From: JARRKC01 sp037388505
GTDB lineage: Bacteria > Acidobacteriota > UBA6911 > RPQK01 > JAPXNP01
Reading direction: 5' to 3'
DNA length: 64,000 bases
NCBI GenBank assembly: GCA_037388505.1
Contig: JARRKC010000007.1
Location: 10,428-74,427 of the forward strand
The notes under the pieces were generated by a model. The model saw only the letters and a list, made by a program, of their open reading frames with translations. It was not told the origin of the DNA and made no database searches. This document shows, piece by piece, positions 46,079-55,025 of the stretch. Within the stretch, counting starts at the first letter, position 1, and each line of letters opens with the position of its first letter. The translations under genes and the position numbers were made by a program.

Positions 46079-48480
46079 TCGAGAAGGCGAGGTTCGCTCC
46101 AGGCGCACCCGGGCTCGAACCGCGCTGGACCTCCAGCGCCAAGAGCGGAGTGGGCACGGCTCTAAGTGCGAGCAGCCGCATCTGGTTCACACTCAGCCAC
46201 GGCATCTTCAACGAAATCTACTTCCCTCGGTTGGATCAGGCCTGCACCCGCGATTTCGGTCTCATGGTGACGGATGGTCGCGACTTCTTCTCGGAGGAGA
46301 AGCGACACACGACGAGTGAAGTCTCATATTTGGAGAAAGGGGTTCCCGCGTACCAGCTGATCAATACCTGCAACAGCGGCCGTTACCGCATCAAGAAGAC
46401 CATTCTGACCGACCCGGACCGCGATGCGGTGCTTCAGCAGACATCGTTCGAGACCTTGCAGGGAGGGTTTCAGGACTACCATCTCTATGTGCTGCTGGCG
46501 CCCCATCTGGGAAACTTCGGCGCCGGGAACACCGCCTGGGTCGGCGAGTTCAAAGGCATTCCCATGCTGTTCGCGGAACGGGATGAGACCTGTCTGGCCC
46601 TTGCTTCATCGGTTCCCTGGCTTCACCGATCGGCAGGCTACGTGGGCTCGTCCGATGGATGGCAGGATGTCAGCACTCACAAGCAGATGCTGTGGGCCTA
46701 CGAGCGAGCCGAAAACGGAAACGTAGCGCTCACCGGCGAGGTGGATCTGTCGAGTTCCCACGGCGGGGAATTCCTTCTGGTCCTGGCATTCGGACGGACT
46801 CCAGCTGAGGCGGGCCTTCGGGCCAGATTCTGCCTGTTCGCCGGAGTCGAACAGGCCAGATCTGAGTATGCCAAAGGATGGAGAAGATGGCAGGAGGGGT
46901 TGATTCCCCTCGATGAAGATCACGCCGGACTCTATCGAACTTCGACGGCGGTCCTGCGAATTCACGAGTCCAACCGGTTTCCCGGCGGGCTCATTGCGAG
47001 CCTTTCGATTCCCTGGGGATTTGCGAAAGGGGACGAGGATCTGGGTGGCTATCATCTCGTCTGGCCGCGCGACCTCGCCGAGACAGCCGGTGGCTTCCTG
47101 GCCGCGGGAGCGGTGGACGACCCACGCCGGGTTCTCGACTACTTGCGAGCCACTCAGGAAAGCGACGGGCATTGGCCGCAGAACATGTGGCTCGACGGAA
47201 TGTCGTACTGGACAGGAGTCCAGATGGATGAGACCGCATTTCCGATCCTGCTCGTGGACCTGGCCCGCCGGCAGGGCGCCCTCGGCAGCCGGGGCTTCGA
47301 TCCCTTCTGGCCCATGGTTCGGAACGCCGCCGCGTACATTGTGCAGAACGGTCCCGTGACCCAAGAAGACCGCTGGGAGGAAGATCCTGGATACTCGCCG
47401 TTTACGTTGGCCGTGGAGGTGGCCGCCCTGCTGGCCGCGGCGGAAATGGCGAACCTGAAGGGCCAAGGCTCGACCGCCCGGTTCCTGGAGGAAACCGCAG
47501 ACTCCTGGAACGAGAGCATCGAACGATGGACCTACGTCAAGAACACTGTTCTGGCGAAGAATGTCGGAGTGGAGGGATACTACGTGCGCGTTTCCCCACC
47601 GGATACCGCTGCAGGGGCTTCTCCCGCAGAGGGTTACGTACCGATCAAGAACCGCCCTCCGTCCGAAGGCGTCGAAACCGCCGGCCAGATCGTCAGCCCG
47701 GATGCACTGGCACTGGTTCGCTTCGGGCTGCGAGCCGCCGAGGATCCCCGCATACTGCAGACGATCAAAGTGATCGACAGTTTGTTGAAGGTGGACTCAC
47801 CGAAGGGTCCGCTGTGGCGGCGCTACAACGACGACGGCTACGGTGAACACGAGGACGGCTCTCCCTTTGATGGGACGGGAACGGGGCGCGCATGGCCGCT
47901 TCTTACGGGCGAGCGGGCGCACTACGAGCTGGCGGCGGGGCATCGGGAGGAAGCACAACGCCTGATGGAGGCGATGGAGTCATTCGCCAACAGCGGGGGG
48001 ATGCTCTCAGAGCAGGTGTGGGAATCCCCTGACATTCCGGAACGTGAACTCTTCTTCGGCCGACCCTCAGGGTCGGCCATGCCCCTGGTCTGGGCACACG
48101 CCGAGTACATCAAGCTCCGACGCTCGATCCGCGAAGGGAAAGTCTTCGACATGCCCCCACAAACGGTCGAGCGCTACGTCCAGCGCCACGTCGGCTCCCC
48201 GTACTCGATCTGGCGGTTCAACCAGAAGTCCCGGACGATGTCGCCTGCCAAAGTGCTGCGCGTCGAAACCTTGTCCCCTGCGGTGGTGCATTGGAGCTCG
48301 GACGGTTGGGAGTCGACCCGCCAGACTGAAACGCATGATTCCGGCCTGGGCGTACACGTCGCAGATCTGGATACTTCAAAACTCCCGGCAGGTGGAGTCG
48401 TGGACTTCACTTTCTACTGGCCCGGGCAAAAAACTTGGGAGGGGACGAATTTCCAGGTCCGGATCGAACCCGATCAGTAA
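46075..48480 (+). CDS. GH15 glucoamylase-like enzyme
   Basis: An 801-residue glycoside hydrolase of family 15 that releases glucose from the non-reducing ends of alpha-glucans or acts on trehalose-like sugars. The N-terminal super-beta-sandwich domain, the catalytic (alpha/alpha)6 barrel with GYHLVWPRDLAETAGG, the candidate acid Glu in WEEDPGYSPFTLA and the base Glu in GRAWPLLTGERAHYEL are all visible, and a starch-binding-like beta domain ends it. No signal peptide is present, so it is cytoplasmic or exported by an unknown route. Its ATG overlaps the dehydrogenase stop. Product glucose would be substrate for the coupled dehydrogenase. Confidence 0.93.
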   Translation: MIEKARFAPGAPGLEPRWTSSAKSGVGTALSASSRIWFTLSHGIFNEIYFPRLDQACTRDFGLMVTDGRDFFSEEKRHTTSEVSYLEKGVPAYQLINTCNSGRYRIKKTILTDPDRDAVLQQTSFETLQGGFQDYHLYVLLAPHLGNFGAGNTAWVGEFKGIPMLFAERDETCLALASSVPWLHRSAGYVGSSDGWQDVSTHKQMLWAYERAENGNVALTGEVDLSSSHGGEFLLVLAFGRTPAEAGLRARFCLFAGVEQARSEYAKGWRRWQEGLIPLDEDHAGLYRTSTAVLRIHESNRFPGGLIASLSIPWGFAKGDEDLGGYHLVWPRDLAETAGGFLAAGAVDDPRRVLDYLRATQESDGHWPQNMWLDGMSYWTGVQMDETAFPILLVDLARRQGALGSRGFDPFWPMVRNAAAYIVQNGPVTQEDRWEEDPGYSPFTLAVEVAALLAAAEMANLKGQGSTARFLEETADSWNESIERWTYVKNTVLAKNVGVEGYYVRVSPPDTAAGASPAEGYVPIKNRPPSEGVETAGQIVSPDALALVRFGLRAAEDPRILQTIKVIDSLLKVDSPKGPLWRRYNDDGYGEHEDGSPFDGTGTGRAWPLLTGERAHYELAAGHREEAQRLMEAMESFANSGGMLSEQVWESPDIPERELFFGRPSGSAMPLVWAHAEYIKLRRSIREGKVFDMPPQTVERYVQRHVGSPYSIWRFNQKSRTMSPAKVLRVETLSPAVVHWSSDGWESTRQTETHDSGLGVHVADLDTSKLPAGGVVDFTFYWPGQKTWEGTNFQVRIEPDQ

Positions 48481-48520
48481 TTCGCTCGGGTCTGGTGCCC
48501 TCTGTCCTGACAAATCCGGG

Positions 48521-49561
48521 CTACTCTTTTGTTTCCCCATAGACCAGGACTCGAAATGTTCCCGGTCTCACAGTCGGCCGGCGACGAGAACTGCCGGCGG
48601 GTTCAGATTCGAAGTCGGCCGTGCTCAGATAGATTCGGTGTGTCGTCGGGTCGAGTGCCATGGTTCGGGCGCCCCGGGCAGTAGGTAGAGTCTGGACGAC
48701 CTTCAGGCTGTTCGGATCCTCTTCGTGGGCGATTGTCACATTTCCCTCACCATTCGAACTGAACGCCAGATCGGTACCAGGGTCGAAGGCGTTCCCGTCG
48801 ACACCGGCACCGATGGGGACGGTCGTGACGACGTGACCGTTCGTGCTGTCCATCATGACCATCATGCGGTTGTGACAACCCGCAAACAGCCGATGATGGC
48901 GGATGTCGATCGCCAGACCGGATGCCTCTTCGCCCGGGGCGATCGGCCAGTGGGCCATTATGGCGTGAGAGTGGATGTCGATGGCGACGACCTCACTTTT
49001 GTCCTCGATGTTGTTGTAGATCCGGCCGGAATCGGGGTCGAAAACAGCAGACTCGGGTTTGCCGGGTAGCGCGATGGTCGTGACGACACGACCTGTCTGA
49101 GCTTCGAACACGGTTGCCGAGTCACCTCGACCATTGAACGTATAGACTTCTTTGGTCACAGGAACGTAGAGAATTGCGTCGGGATTCTCACCGGTATCGA
49201 CTTTGGACAGCGTCTCGTTCGTTTTCAGGTCGAAGATGCTCGCCTTGTTCTCACGGCCGTTGCTCGTGAAGCCCCGTCCCAACTCAGGAGCGATCGCAAT
49301 CCCATGGACTCCGGGTGTGTCGGAGATCTCGCCGACGACCTGGTTCTTGTCGAGGTCGATCACCACGACCTTGGTCGAATGAGAAACATAGAGTCGGTGC
49401 GCAGCGGAGTCCACGGTCAGGTAGTCCCAGAAACCCTCTCCGCCGACGGGGATCTGCGTGATCAACCGGTAAGGAGGGTCGGCGGCTTTTAGCCCCGGCG
49501 ACCCGATCATGATTAGGACGCTCAGCACGAAAGAGGGCGCACATATTCTGCGAAGATGCAT
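48521..49561 (-). CDS. YncE-like exported beta-propeller protein
   Basis: A 346-residue protein with a signal peptide (VLSVLIMIGSPGLKAA) and at least six beta-propeller blades of the YVTN/YncE type, seen as recurring VxVIDLxxNxVVGEIS and GIAIAPELGRGF-like phrases. Such proteins are periplasmic and bind ligands or partners; no catalytic residues are known. The ATG at 49561 has AAGGAGG seven bases upstream, so the longer reading to 49630 is rejected. It is divergent from the redox cluster at 49712. Confidence 0.88.
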   Translation of the reverse strand: MHLRRICAPSFVLSVLIMIGSPGLKAADPPYRLITQIPVGGEGFWDYLTVDSAAHRLYVSHSTKVVVIDLDKNQVVGEISDTPGVHGIAIAPELGRGFTSNGRENKASIFDLKTNETLSKVDTGENPDAILYVPVTKEVYTFNGRGDSATVFEAQTGRVVTTIALPGKPESAVFDPDSGRIYNNIEDKSEVVAIDIHSHAIMAHWPIAPGEEASGLAIDIRHHRLFAGCHNRMMVMMDSTNGHVVTTVPIGAGVDGNAFDPGTDLAFSSNGEGNVTIAHEEDPNSLKVVQTLPTARGARTMALDPTTHRIYLSTADFESEPAGSSRRRPTVRPGTFRVLVYGETKE

Positions 49562-49650
49562 CACCAAGCCTCCTTGAGGGTTATGTGTCCAGGTTAGACC
49601 CCGAAGACGATGCACTGCAATCGTCACCAAACAGGACAGAAAGATTTCGG

Positions 49651-49680
49651 TTGACAGATACTTTTATATAGGACTATCGT
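49651..49680 (+). promoter_or_regulatory. Sigma-70-type promoter of the NTF2-flavin/nitroreductase cluster
   Basis: A perfect TTGACA at 49651-49656 is followed 18 bp later by TATCGT at 49675-49680. Transcription would begin near 49687 and reach the ATG at 49712. The -10 hexamer is weak, which leaves room for control by the inverted repeat that overlaps both hexamers. Confidence 0.6.
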
Positions 49681-49684
49681 ATCT
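49656..49684. promoter_or_regulatory. Candidate operator over the redox-cluster promoter
   Basis: AGATAC (49656-49661) and GTATCT (49679-49684) form an inverted repeat with a 17 bp spacer, covering the end of the -35 and most of the -10 element. It is a candidate site for the MarR-type regulator encoded at 52126-52638, but only the outer arms are symmetric. Confidence 0.35.
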
Positions 49685-49711
49685 CGAATCTTCAAGATGA
49701 AAGGGGCCTCG

Positions 49712-50623
49712 ATGAGTGACCGGAACGAGCGCGTCAGGCGAACCCTCTGGGAGGACATCCTTCAGATCAATCAAGCCTGCACTAAAGAGCGAGGATTCGA
49801 CGCGCTGGAGCATCTCTTTCACCGGGACACAGTGCTGGCCTACCCCGGATTCGAGAGGTTCGCCCAGGGCCGTGATGCCTGTCTGGCACTATATCGTGAC
49901 GCTTGCTCACAGATGACCGTCAATCGCATGAGTGCAGATCGCGAGCGCATCGACATCTTCGGTCCTGTGGCAGTAGCCTCCTACAGGTACGATTGCGAAT
50001 GGGAGTTCCAGGGCAAGCGGGTCAAGGATGTCGGCCATGAAGTCCTGGCCTTCGTCGAGTCCGATGATCGGTGGCAAGTGGCCTGGCGATCCATCATCCC
50101 GGCGAGTCGGGATGGAGAGATCATTCCACCGGAGCAGACACACAGTGAGGAAGCGACACAGCCTTCAAACATCGACATCCGACAGCGCTGTCTCGCGTTG
50201 ATGGACTCAGCCGAAGTCTGTATGTTGACGACGGTGGACGCCGACGGCTTTCCGCAGACCACGGCGATGTACAATCTCCGGAATTCCGCCCACTTTCCCT
50301 CCGCCGCCAAGGTGCACAGGACCAGCGCAAATCCTTTTCAGATCTACCTGACAACTGGAGTCTCTTCCTCCAAAATGGCACGCCTCGAGACCAACGCTAA
50401 GGCGGCCATCTACTACTGCGATCCACAGCATCTCTTCGGTGTAATGCTGGGAGGCGAGATTGAAATCGTCACCGATCGCGACCTCAAACACCGCATCTGG
50501 CAGGAGGGGTGGACCCTGTACTATCCGGGTGGCCCCGACGGCCCGGAGTATGCCGTGATCTCATTGGCGCCTCACATCATAAAGGGCTGGACGGCCAATG
50601 GGGGATTCGAATTGACCTGCTGA
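49712..50623 (+). CDS. NTF2-like domain fused to an FMN-binding split-barrel
   Basis: A 303-residue two-domain protein. The first 130 residues form an NTF2/SnoaL-like cone fold with RTLWEDILQINQAC, a small ligand-binding or enzyme scaffold. A hinge of about 25 residues leads to a pyridoxamine-5'-phosphate-oxidase-type domain with SAEVCMLTTVDADGFPQTTAM, IYLTTGVSSSKMARLE and AAIYYCDPQHLFGVML, which bind FMN or F420. It may reduce a small molecule held by the first domain. The ATG at 49712 has AAAGGGG five bases upstream; an ATG at 49697 is possible. The fusion is unusual. Confidence 0.82.
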   Translation: MSDRNERVRRTLWEDILQINQACTKERGFDALEHLFHRDTVLAYPGFERFAQGRDACLALYRDACSQMTVNRMSADRERIDIFGPVAVASYRYDCEWEFQGKRVKDVGHEVLAFVESDDRWQVAWRSIIPASRDGEIIPPEQTHSEEATQPSNIDIRQRCLALMDSAEVCMLTTVDADGFPQTTAMYNLRNSAHFPSAAKVHRTSANPFQIYLTTGVSSSKMARLETNAKAAIYYCDPQHLFGVMLGGEIEIVTDRDLKHRIWQEGWTLYYPGGPDGPEYAVISLAPHIIKGWTANGGFELTC

Positions 50624-50648
50624 GAACATCGAGAAGGGAGAGTCATTC

Positions 50649-51551
50649 ATGAAGGGCGAATCTCACCGTCGATCCTTTCTGAGACAGAGTGCCGTGCTGG
50701 GTGGCGGGCTGACCATCCTTAGCCCCGAAACGAAGTCTGCACTGGGAGCCGAGCCGTCTTCCACCCCGCCGGCGAAGACCACCTCCGTTCCGAACGAGAC
50801 GCTCGAGACGATCCGCACCCTGCGGACGGTCCATGGTAACTTCCTGGACAGGCCGCTTCCCGAATCGGATCTCGACGCTATCCTCGAGGCGACAGTTCGG
50901 GCGGCCAACGCCTCGAACATGCAGAGCTACTCCATCGTGGTCGTCAAAGACCGAAAGTTGATGAAAGACGTCTGCACGTACCAGGGAGGCTGCATGCTTC
51001 TGTACTGTGTAGACTTCAACCGCGTCAGGGCCAGCGCAAAGCATCTCGGTTATTCGTACTTCCCCGACAACATGGAGGCTTTCGTCACGGCCACCGTCAA
51101 CGTGGGACTGGCAGTCCAGACGGCTGCGATTGCGGCACGTTCTCTGGGGATCGACTACCTGATCACCAACGGTATCCATCGAGGGGACATGGAACGGGTG
51201 TGGAAACTCCTCGATCTCCCGACCGAGTACTGCTTTCCGTTCATTGCGATGGTTCTCGGGTATCCGACCGAGGAGCCGGCACATTTGAGAGGACGGCTCA
51301 ACGGTCCCGGAATCATCCATCATGAGAAATACCACGGCGTCACCAAAGATGAGGTGGAAGACATCCTGCACCAATACGATGACCCGGAACGGCACCTGGC
51401 CCTCATTGACGGGTGGAAGGATCGAGGGCACGCCCATTATCTGAACTGGTTCTTCACGGAGTGGATCGGCGGCTCGAAGCCGACCCGGCAGGAAACCCCG
51501 ATGCTTCGCTTCTTGAAGCGCAGCGGGTTCGTGGAGCTCCAGAAGATCTGA
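50649..51551 (+). CDS. TAT-exported nitroreductase-family protein
   Basis: A 300-residue protein with a twin-arginine signal (HRRSFLRQSAVLGGG) and a nitroreductase fold: TIRTLRTVHGNFLDRPLP contains the FMN-contacting opening, AANASNMQSYSIVVV the central motif and ITNGIHRGDMERVWKLLDL a later helix. Exported by Tat, it would carry its FMN already bound into the periplasm. It is 25 bp after the NTF2-flavin fusion and probably in one transcript with it. Substrate unknown. A strong GGGAGAG site precedes the ATG. Confidence 0.87.
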   Translation: MKGESHRRSFLRQSAVLGGGLTILSPETKSALGAEPSSTPPAKTTSVPNETLETIRTLRTVHGNFLDRPLPESDLDAILEATVRAANASNMQSYSIVVVKDRKLMKDVCTYQGGCMLLYCVDFNRVRASAKHLGYSYFPDNMEAFVTATVNVGLAVQTAAIAARSLGIDYLITNGIHRGDMERVWKLLDLPTEYCFPFIAMVLGYPTEEPAHLRGRLNGPGIIHHEKYHGVTKDEVEDILHQYDDPERHLALIDGWKDRGHAHYLNWFFTEWIGGSKPTRQETPMLRFLKRSGFVELQKI

Positions 51552-51596
51552 CCAGGAGCGTGGCTGCATGCGCTCGCTGAACAGGAGGGAACATTC

Positions 51597-52082
51597 ATGT
51601 ATTTGAGAATGCTGTGCTTGACCTTGGGTGTCGGCCTGGGCCTGACTGTCCTCACGGAGGCCTCCGACACGAACTTGTCCGCATCGGAGAATGCCCGCAT
51701 CGAGCAGGAAGTCGTGAGTGCCAATGAACAGATGAACAAGGCGGCGGAGAGCCTCGACGTCGGGAAGTTCTTCGACTGGATTCTGGACGAGGCGAAGGGG
51801 CCCATCATTCAGGATGGCCGCCTCTTCCAGACGCGAGAGGAGGCAAAGGCAGCGGTCGAGAGAGGATATCAAGGCGTGCGAACGTTGAATCGAACGTTCG
51901 ACCAGACGTTCGTGACCGTGCTTTCGAAGGAATCGGCTTTGGTCAGCTCCTCAGGGGTATCGAGGATTGCTCTGATGGACGGCCGGTCGTTTGAGGCTCC
52001 CTTTGCGGTTTCCCTCGTATTCGTTCTCCGGGACGGGCAATGGAAGGTGCTCCAGGGGCACTACTCCACACCCAACCGATAG
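51597..52082 (+). CDS. Exported NTF2/SnoaL-like protein
   Basis: A 161-residue protein with a signal peptide and one cone-shaped NTF2/DUF4440-like domain, ending in the family's FVLRDGQWKVLQGH. Members bind or modify small polar molecules or stabilise partner proteins. It follows the nitroreductase by 45 bp and precedes the MarR-like gene by 43 bp, with a GGAGGG site before the ATG. It appears to be part of the same exported redox cluster; no catalytic residues were identified. Confidence 0.82.
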   Translation: MYLRMLCLTLGVGLGLTVLTEASDTNLSASENARIEQEVVSANEQMNKAAESLDVGKFFDWILDEAKGPIIQDGRLFQTREEAKAAVERGYQGVRTLNRTFDQTFVTVLSKESALVSSSGVSRIALMDGRSFEAPFAVSLVFVLRDGQWKVLQGHYSTPNR

Positions 52083-52125
52083 CGCGAGAAGCTGGGATCA
52101 AGAGGAATTCTGTCTTGAGGGCGTT

Positions 52126-52638
52126 GTGAGCGACATGAAGCACCAGAGTCAGGGTGGTTTTCTGCTGGCCAAGGTGCATCAACTGGGGGGCCGGATCTTC
52201 GCTCGGATGCTGAAGGAATACGGAGTCGAGCAGCTCAACCCGGCGCAGGGACGGATCATGTTCGTCCTTTGGAGGCAGGACGGAATCCCTATCACCGAAC
52301 TGTCGCACCGGACCAAACTCGACAAATCCACCTTGACCAGCATGCTGGATCGGCTGGAGGAAGCCGACCTGGTGCAGCGCGTGCCCTCCACTCGCGATCG
52401 GCGAACCGTCCTGATCGAACGGACGCAAAAGGACAGGGACCTCGAGCATCGCTATGTCGAGGTGTCCCGGCACATGGCCGAAGTCTTCTACCGTGGATTC
52501 ACGGCCTCCCGGATCGAACGCTTTGAGAACGATCTGTCCACGATACTGAGTAACCTGGAAGACTATGAGCCAGGGAATGCCTCATTCGGAGAGAGCACCG
52601 GGAAAGCGGACAAAGGCGTCGCGCCTCGCGACGGCTGA
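52126..52638 (+). CDS. MarR-family transcription regulator
   Basis: A 170-residue winged-helix dimeric regulator. The recognition helix lies in ITELSHRTKLDKSTLTSMLDRLEEADLV and the wing in RVPSTRDRRTVLIERT. MarR proteins usually respond to phenolics, drugs or oxidants and repress neighbouring genes, fitting control of the nitroreductase cluster upstream and a site near 49656-49684. The start is a GTG at 52126 with GAGGG upstream; an ATG at 52135 is the alternative. It is convergent with the outer-membrane gene, 58 bp away. Confidence 0.88.
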   Translation: MSDMKHQSQGGFLLAKVHQLGGRIFARMLKEYGVEQLNPAQGRIMFVLWRQDGIPITELSHRTKLDKSTLTSMLDRLEEADLVQRVPSTRDRRTVLIERTQKDRDLEHRYVEVSRHMAEVFYRGFTASRIERFENDLSTILSNLEDYEPGNASFGESTGKADKGVAPRDG

Positions 52639-52696
52639 TTCAATTGCCGAGCCGCGAGAGCACCGCGGAAACTCTTTCCGTACGCTTCGAAGTGTC

Positions 52697-53470
52697 TCAC
52701 TCCCGGTGAGTGAGGTTGAACCTGTATCCCACGAGGAAGGCCAGAGCACCCGAATGGTTGTTGCCGTTCGTCTCCGTGTCCTTCTGGACACTCCTCAAAC
52801 CGTACTCTCCACGAATATCCAGGAAGAGCACATGCCGTGCCTCGAGTCTGTACGCCAGACCTCCACCTGCCGTGATCCCGACATTCCACCTGTTGAGGTC
52901 ATTGATCGTGTTGGTGTCGGCGTCGAGTGAGACAGGGGGCAACTCGTAACCTCCCATGGTCAGGGGAGTGCGATTGGCGTCGAGGAAGATTTGGCTCTCG
53001 CCCCTGGTTTTCTGCGTGGAGTTGAGCAGATAGCCGACGTAGGGCCCACCATTGACTTGGAAGCTCCAACGATCGGAGACCTTCCAGCGATACTTGCCCA
53101 GGACCGGAACCTCGAGGTAGTTCAGAATGCTCTTGTTCTTGAAATCGGCGTAGAGATACTGGCCCGGTGGCATCGGCGGCAACCCCTCGGGCGAGACCGT
53201 GATCGGCTGCAGCCCGTCTCTTTCCCCGCCTTGGCCACTGTAATCGACTTCGATCGTGAGAGCGACTCGATCATTGAAGGAATACTCGGCAAACCCCCCG
53301 ATATTGGGCGCTGCGATGGATGAGTAGCCCTGACTGATCTCATTGCCGCCACCGCTGAGACGCGGGATGCTGGGCCCTCCTCGAACCCCCAGCCACCAAT
53401 CACCGGCTTGGGCCACCGTTCCGGTCATCAGCACGGCACATACGCTCATCAACCACAGCATTCGGCTCAT
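52697..53470 (-). CDS. Outer-membrane beta-barrel protein
   Basis: A 257-residue protein with a signal peptide (LMSVCAVLMTGTVAQA) and an OmpW/PorT-like beta barrel of alternating residues, ending in the barrel strand FLVGYRFNLTHRE. Repeated GGxxYR and GxY-type turns support eight to ten strands. No plug or enzyme domain is seen. The ATG at 53470 has GGGGAGA five bases upstream. It faces a 453 bp gap shared with the methyltransferase. Confidence 0.82.
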   Translation of the reverse strand: MSRMLWLMSVCAVLMTGTVAQAGDWWLGVRGGPSIPRLSGGGNEISQGYSSIAAPNIGGFAEYSFNDRVALTIEVDYSGQGGERDGLQPITVSPEGLPPMPPGQYLYADFKNKSILNYLEVPVLGKYRWKVSDRWSFQVNGGPYVGYLLNSTQKTRGESQIFLDANRTPLTMGGYELPPVSLDADTNTINDLNRWNVGITAGGGLAYRLEARHVLFLDIRGEYGLRSVQKDTETNGNNHSGALAFLVGYRFNLTHRE

Positions 53471-53923
53471 GGTCTCTCCCCTCATCCTGATGCTCGAACA
53501 CCATAGCTCCGCTTTGTGCAGATCATCCGACACGGATTCACTGCAGGCGGTGCGGCAACTGTTCTCCACATTAGCACTACCGGAAGCACGAACGGTGAAA
53601 CAAAAGCCAGAAATGTGTGAAAAACCTGAGATCGATTCGGCATGCCACGAGAGCCGGCCGGGAAGGACACACATGCACGAGCCGGTTTTCTCCGCAATGC
53701 GAGAGCCTCGAGAAGAAGCCTGGACTGAATATGACGTTGCAGTTCGAACTCGAGCTTCGGGAACTGGGCCTTCAACCAATCGAAGTCAAATTCAACTCCT
53801 ACCCATGACCACTCTTTCCACAGGTTCCCCGGAATCCGTATGATCGACCCTTTCACTGCTCGATCGATGGTATCTATGAGAAGAGACAAACTGAATTCCG
53901 GGGAAGGAATGGAGTATAGGTCG
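53471..53923. other. 453 bp divergent gap between outer-membrane protein and methyltransferase
   Basis: No firm gene is seen. The stretch 53617-53808 has a plus-strand frame ending TLQFELELRELGLQPIEVK and an overlapping minus-strand frame with WVGVEFDFDWLKAQFPKLEF; both look peptide-like but neither has a family match, start signal or length, so a relic is possible. No dispersed repeat of the other families was found. Confidence 0.4.
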
Positions 53924-54577
53924 ATGAAGGATGCTGAGAAGAGAGTCGCTGTGAGACGCTGGTTCTGGCTTGGACTGCCGGTGGCCGCCGGGGCGGTCCT
54001 GGCCTGGTGCTATCGCGACTGGCTGGCGGCTCGGTTCTTCCTCCGCCACCTCGAATCCGGAAAGCGCCTCAAACGGCTTCGCGTCCCTGAGGTGGTTCGG
54101 TTACTCGGCATCGAACCGGGGTCGACCGTCGCTGACATCGGGGCCGGCAGTGGTCTGTTCACCGAACGGTTCGTCGACTGCGTTGGCCCAACGGGAAGGG
54201 TCTTTGCAGCCGATGCCAACCCGACAATGATCGACCACCTTCGGAAGCGCTTCCCCCCGGACAGAGCTCCCACCGTGACCGTGGTGCAGACCGCCCGCTC
54301 CGGCGCAACTCTCCCCGCGAAGGTGGACCTGGCGTTCGTCTGCCTCACACTCCATCACATTCCCGACCCGGAAGAGTACGTGCAGACCCTGGCCGGAGAC
54401 CTGAAACCGGGAGGTCGGATTGCCGTGATCGAGTTCGAGCGGCATTCGCCAATGCACCATAAGATGATCGCGACACAGGAGCTCGACCGATGGATGGAGG
54501 AAGCCGGTCTGCAGGTCGTCTCCCGGGAAGACAACCTCCTCGAAGAGGCCTACATTCGCATCTACGGCAGAGTGTAA
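53924..54577 (+). CDS. Membrane-anchored SAM-dependent methyltransferase
   Basis: A 217-residue class I methyltransferase with an N-terminal transmembrane helix (WFWLGLPVAAGAVLAWCYR). The SAM-binding glycine motif VADIGAGSGLFTERF and post-motif LTLHHIPDPEEYVQ (motif II region) are present. It probably methylates a membrane-associated acceptor such as a quinone or lipid, but the family is broad. The start is the ATG at 53924 with GGAG nine bases upstream; ATG at 53909 is possible. Confidence 0.85.
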   Translation: MKDAEKRVAVRRWFWLGLPVAAGAVLAWCYRDWLAARFFLRHLESGKRLKRLRVPEVVRLLGIEPGSTVADIGAGSGLFTERFVDCVGPTGRVFAADANPTMIDHLRKRFPPDRAPTVTVVQTARSGATLPAKVDLAFVCLTLHHIPDPEEYVQTLAGDLKPGGRIAVIEFERHSPMHHKMIATQELDRWMEEAGLQVVSREDNLLEEAYIRIYGRV

Positions 54578-54591
54578 TCCGGGGCTGCCCG

Positions 54592-54867
54592 CTAACCCAT
54601 GGGCGGCGGGCTGATGCCACGACTCGGGTCGCTGCGAAGTGATCGCAGGGATTCGAGTTCCTGAAGAACGGGCCACTTGCCGAAGGCCAGAACGCAGAGC
54701 ATAACAAGATTGGCGAGTGGCACGATCATCAGAAGCCCAAAGGGACCTCCGTAACCGGCCTTGTCGAAGATCTTCCACCAGACGAATAGGATGAACCCGA
54801 CGATGATCAGAACCAGACTGCAGCCGAACACCCCCGTGAAAAGGCCGATGATGTCTTCATTTCTCAA
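54592..54867 (-). CDS. Small membrane protein, DUF5684-like
   Basis: A 91-residue protein with two membrane helices: GLFTGVFGCSLVLIIVGFIL and a second at FGLLMIVPLANLVMLCVL. The segment WKIFDKAGYGGP before the second helix resembles DUF5684 and related small membrane proteins. It starts with TTG, with GGAGGGG seven bases upstream. Short tail of Pro/Gly-rich residues follows. It is convergent with the methyltransferase and downstream of the GH5 gene. Function unknown. Confidence 0.7.
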   Translation of the reverse strand: MRNEDIIGLFTGVFGCSLVLIIVGFILFVWWKIFDKAGYGGPFGLLMIVPLANLVMLCVLAFGKWPVLQELESLRSLRSDPSRGISPPPMG

Positions 54868-55025
54868 CGATTTACCCCTCCCAAAAGGCTGATCCTGGAT
54901 GAGCCGACCCTGCCGGTCGGCCCGACTGTCCCGATGATAACAGTCCCGTGCGTCATTCGCCCTCAGTGAATATCCTGAAGTGACGAAATTGCCGCGCTCT
55001 GGGCCACAGTAGGCTTTCCCCGGTG

